NCBI RefSeq assembly: GCF_020595125.1
Contig: NZ_JACNMS010000005.1
Location: forward strand, 62,001-126,000
DNA from: Jeotgalibacillus aurantiacus
GTDB lineage: Bacteria; Bacillota; Bacilli; Bacillales; Jeotgalibacillaceae
Direction of reading: 5' to 3'
DNA length: 64,000 bases
The number at the start of each line of letters is the position of its first letter. The stretch's first letter is position 1. The notes below the pieces were generated by a model. The model worked only from the letters and a program-made list of their open reading frames with translations, made no database searches and was not told the DNA's origin. Below are positions 63,309 to 64,000 of this stretch, in pieces. Both the position numbers and the translations under genes were made by a program.

Positions 63309-64000
63309 TTAAATTTCTGAAGCCATGACAACGTCACCTAAAGGTGTTTCGCTATTGGCATCGGGTTCCTGTGAAATGGCAATCTGGTTCCACTGCTCAA
63401 GGTCAAAGTCATTAACGTCCATTTCAAAAACAACGGTTCCTGTTCCTGATTCATTGGACTTAAATGTACCTGCACGTTGAGGTGCTTCATCATCAATCAG
63501 CCAAACCTGATACACTTCTTCTTCCTGAAGCGGTCCAAGGGAAGAGGCGTTAATGACGACATTGATTTCAGATCCATTCCGGACGATAGAGGCTGTTCCA
63601 CTCGGTCCGTTCTCACCTTCGATCGGTGTAAGCTGAACAAACTGCAGCAGTTCATCAATAGATTCCTGTGTCTCAGCGAGTTCAGTAGACTGGGTCTGAA
63701 GTTCACTGAACAGGTAGGCGTTAGCCCCTAATGACAGTAATAACACAGCAGCTGCAGGAATCAGCCATTTGGAGCCTGCAGGACGTTTTTTCCTATCCGC
63801 AACAAATGGGACCGGTTTTTCAAGCTTCTTTTCTACCGGTTTCTCATGCGAAATAGTCTTGGATTCAAGCGGTTTTTCCTCCGCAAATACATGGGTTAAT
63901 ACCCGTTCCCTCATGCCTTCAGGTGGTTCAATCTCCTCTGATTCGTAAGGCAGATCATCAGCCAGCGCATTCCATTCTGCCAGTTCTGTCTGACATTCTT
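63309..64000 (-). CDS. Zinc-type anti-sigma factor (RskA family), N-terminus cut by window edge
   Basis: The frame stays open from the stop at 63309 to base 64000. An ATG at 63914 exists, but the upstream part (E-C-Q-T-E-L-A-E-W-N-A-L) is the end of a zinc-binding anti-sigma domain, so the true start is beyond the edge. Visible: the final zinc-site Cys, an acidic linker, one membrane segment (near 63750), then an outside RskA domain with V-Y-Q-V-W-L-I-D and a closing G-D-V-V-M-A-S. The partner ECF sigma gene should lie just outside on the same strand. Confidence 0.85.
   Translation of the reverse strand, partial: ECQTELAEWNALADDLPYESEEIEPPEGMRERVLTHVFAEEKPLESKTISHEKPVEKKLEKPVPFVADRKKRPAGSKWLIPAAAVLLLSLGANAYLFSELQTQSTELAETQESIDELLQFVQLTPIEGENGPSGTASIVRNGSEINVVINASSLGPLQEEEVYQVWLIDDEAPQRAGTFKSNESGTGTVVFEMDVNDFDLEQWNQIAISQEPDANSETPLGDVVMASEI

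Overview
The window is chromosomal DNA of an endospore-forming, low-to-moderate G+C member of the Bacillota, most likely Bacillaceae or the neighbouring Caryophanaceae. The evidence is the set of Bacillus-type genes and RNAs (YitJ with an S-box, KtrAB behind a ydaO/c-di-AMP riboswitch, ThiT behind a TPP riboswitch, LiaH-LiaF-LiaS-LiaR, YfmL, YfkM, bacterial NO synthase), strong AGGAGG ribosome binding sites with frequent GTG/TTG starts, and a sigma-K-like promoter in front of a possible spore-appendage gene. I cannot name the species. No rRNA, tRNA, insertion sequence, prophage or CRISPR array was seen. Both edges cut genes: a cysteine-rich protein at the left and an anti-sigma factor at the right.

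Layout. 1-1.5 kb: a paralogous family of small cysteine-rich proteins. 1.7-8.7 kb: MarR regulator with a divergent drug exporter and a double palindromic operator, DUF3817 protein, YqcI/YcgG protein, NAD(P)H-hydrate dehydratase, a PAS-GGDEF diguanylate cyclase and a YebC-family translation factor. 8.9-12 kb: Ena-like protein and a large Vpr-like secreted subtilase. 12.3-18.2 kb: a minus-strand envelope-stress operon (DUF4178, PspA, DUF4247 lipoprotein, DUF350, membrane-fused spermidine-synthase-like protein) with a sigma-W-type promoter, divergent from an ECF sigma/DUF4179 anti-sigma pair. 18-30 kb: chemoreceptor, an AT-rich orphan, DJ-1/PfpI protein, K+/H+ antiporter, heterodimeric ABC exporter, DEAD-box helicase. 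29.4-33.2 kb: a B12-binding sensor paired with a STAS protein, then c-di-AMP riboswitch-ktrA-ktrB. 34-42 kb: SAM riboswitch-yitJ-metH, GH16-like protein, FUSC-type exporter. 42.3-50.7 kb: TPP riboswitch-thiT, Map, TspO-like protein, RecQ, M3 oligopeptidase, acetyltransferase. 51-54.5 kb: lia operon. 54.5-64 kb: housekeeping singletons including carbonic anhydrase, membrane-anchored MsrAB, QueF, DUF421, YitT, NO synthase.

How genes work together. Several modules deal with the cell envelope: two separate PspA-family proteins, one under a sigma-W-like promoter with polyamine and membrane genes, the other in the LiaFSR operon. Potassium handling is represented twice (KtrAB uptake under c-di-AMP control, K+/H+ antiport). 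Methionine synthesis is arranged as one transcription unit, YitJ supplying methyl-tetrahydrofolate and MetH using it. Three metabolite riboswitches (c-di-AMP, SAM, TPP) each precede an intrinsic terminator.

The least-explained content is intergenic. First, at least six arrays of degenerate repeats have a strict 21-bp period (near 1.6, 8.7, 45.4, 49.8, 50.8 and 56.8 kb); each array has its own consensus, except that the last two share one. Second, about ten palindrome-ended elements of 50-280 bp have ends that pair perfectly within a copy but differ in sequence between copies. Neither class carries a transposase. I regard these two as the best candidates for something undescribed, followed by the B12-sensor/STAS pair.
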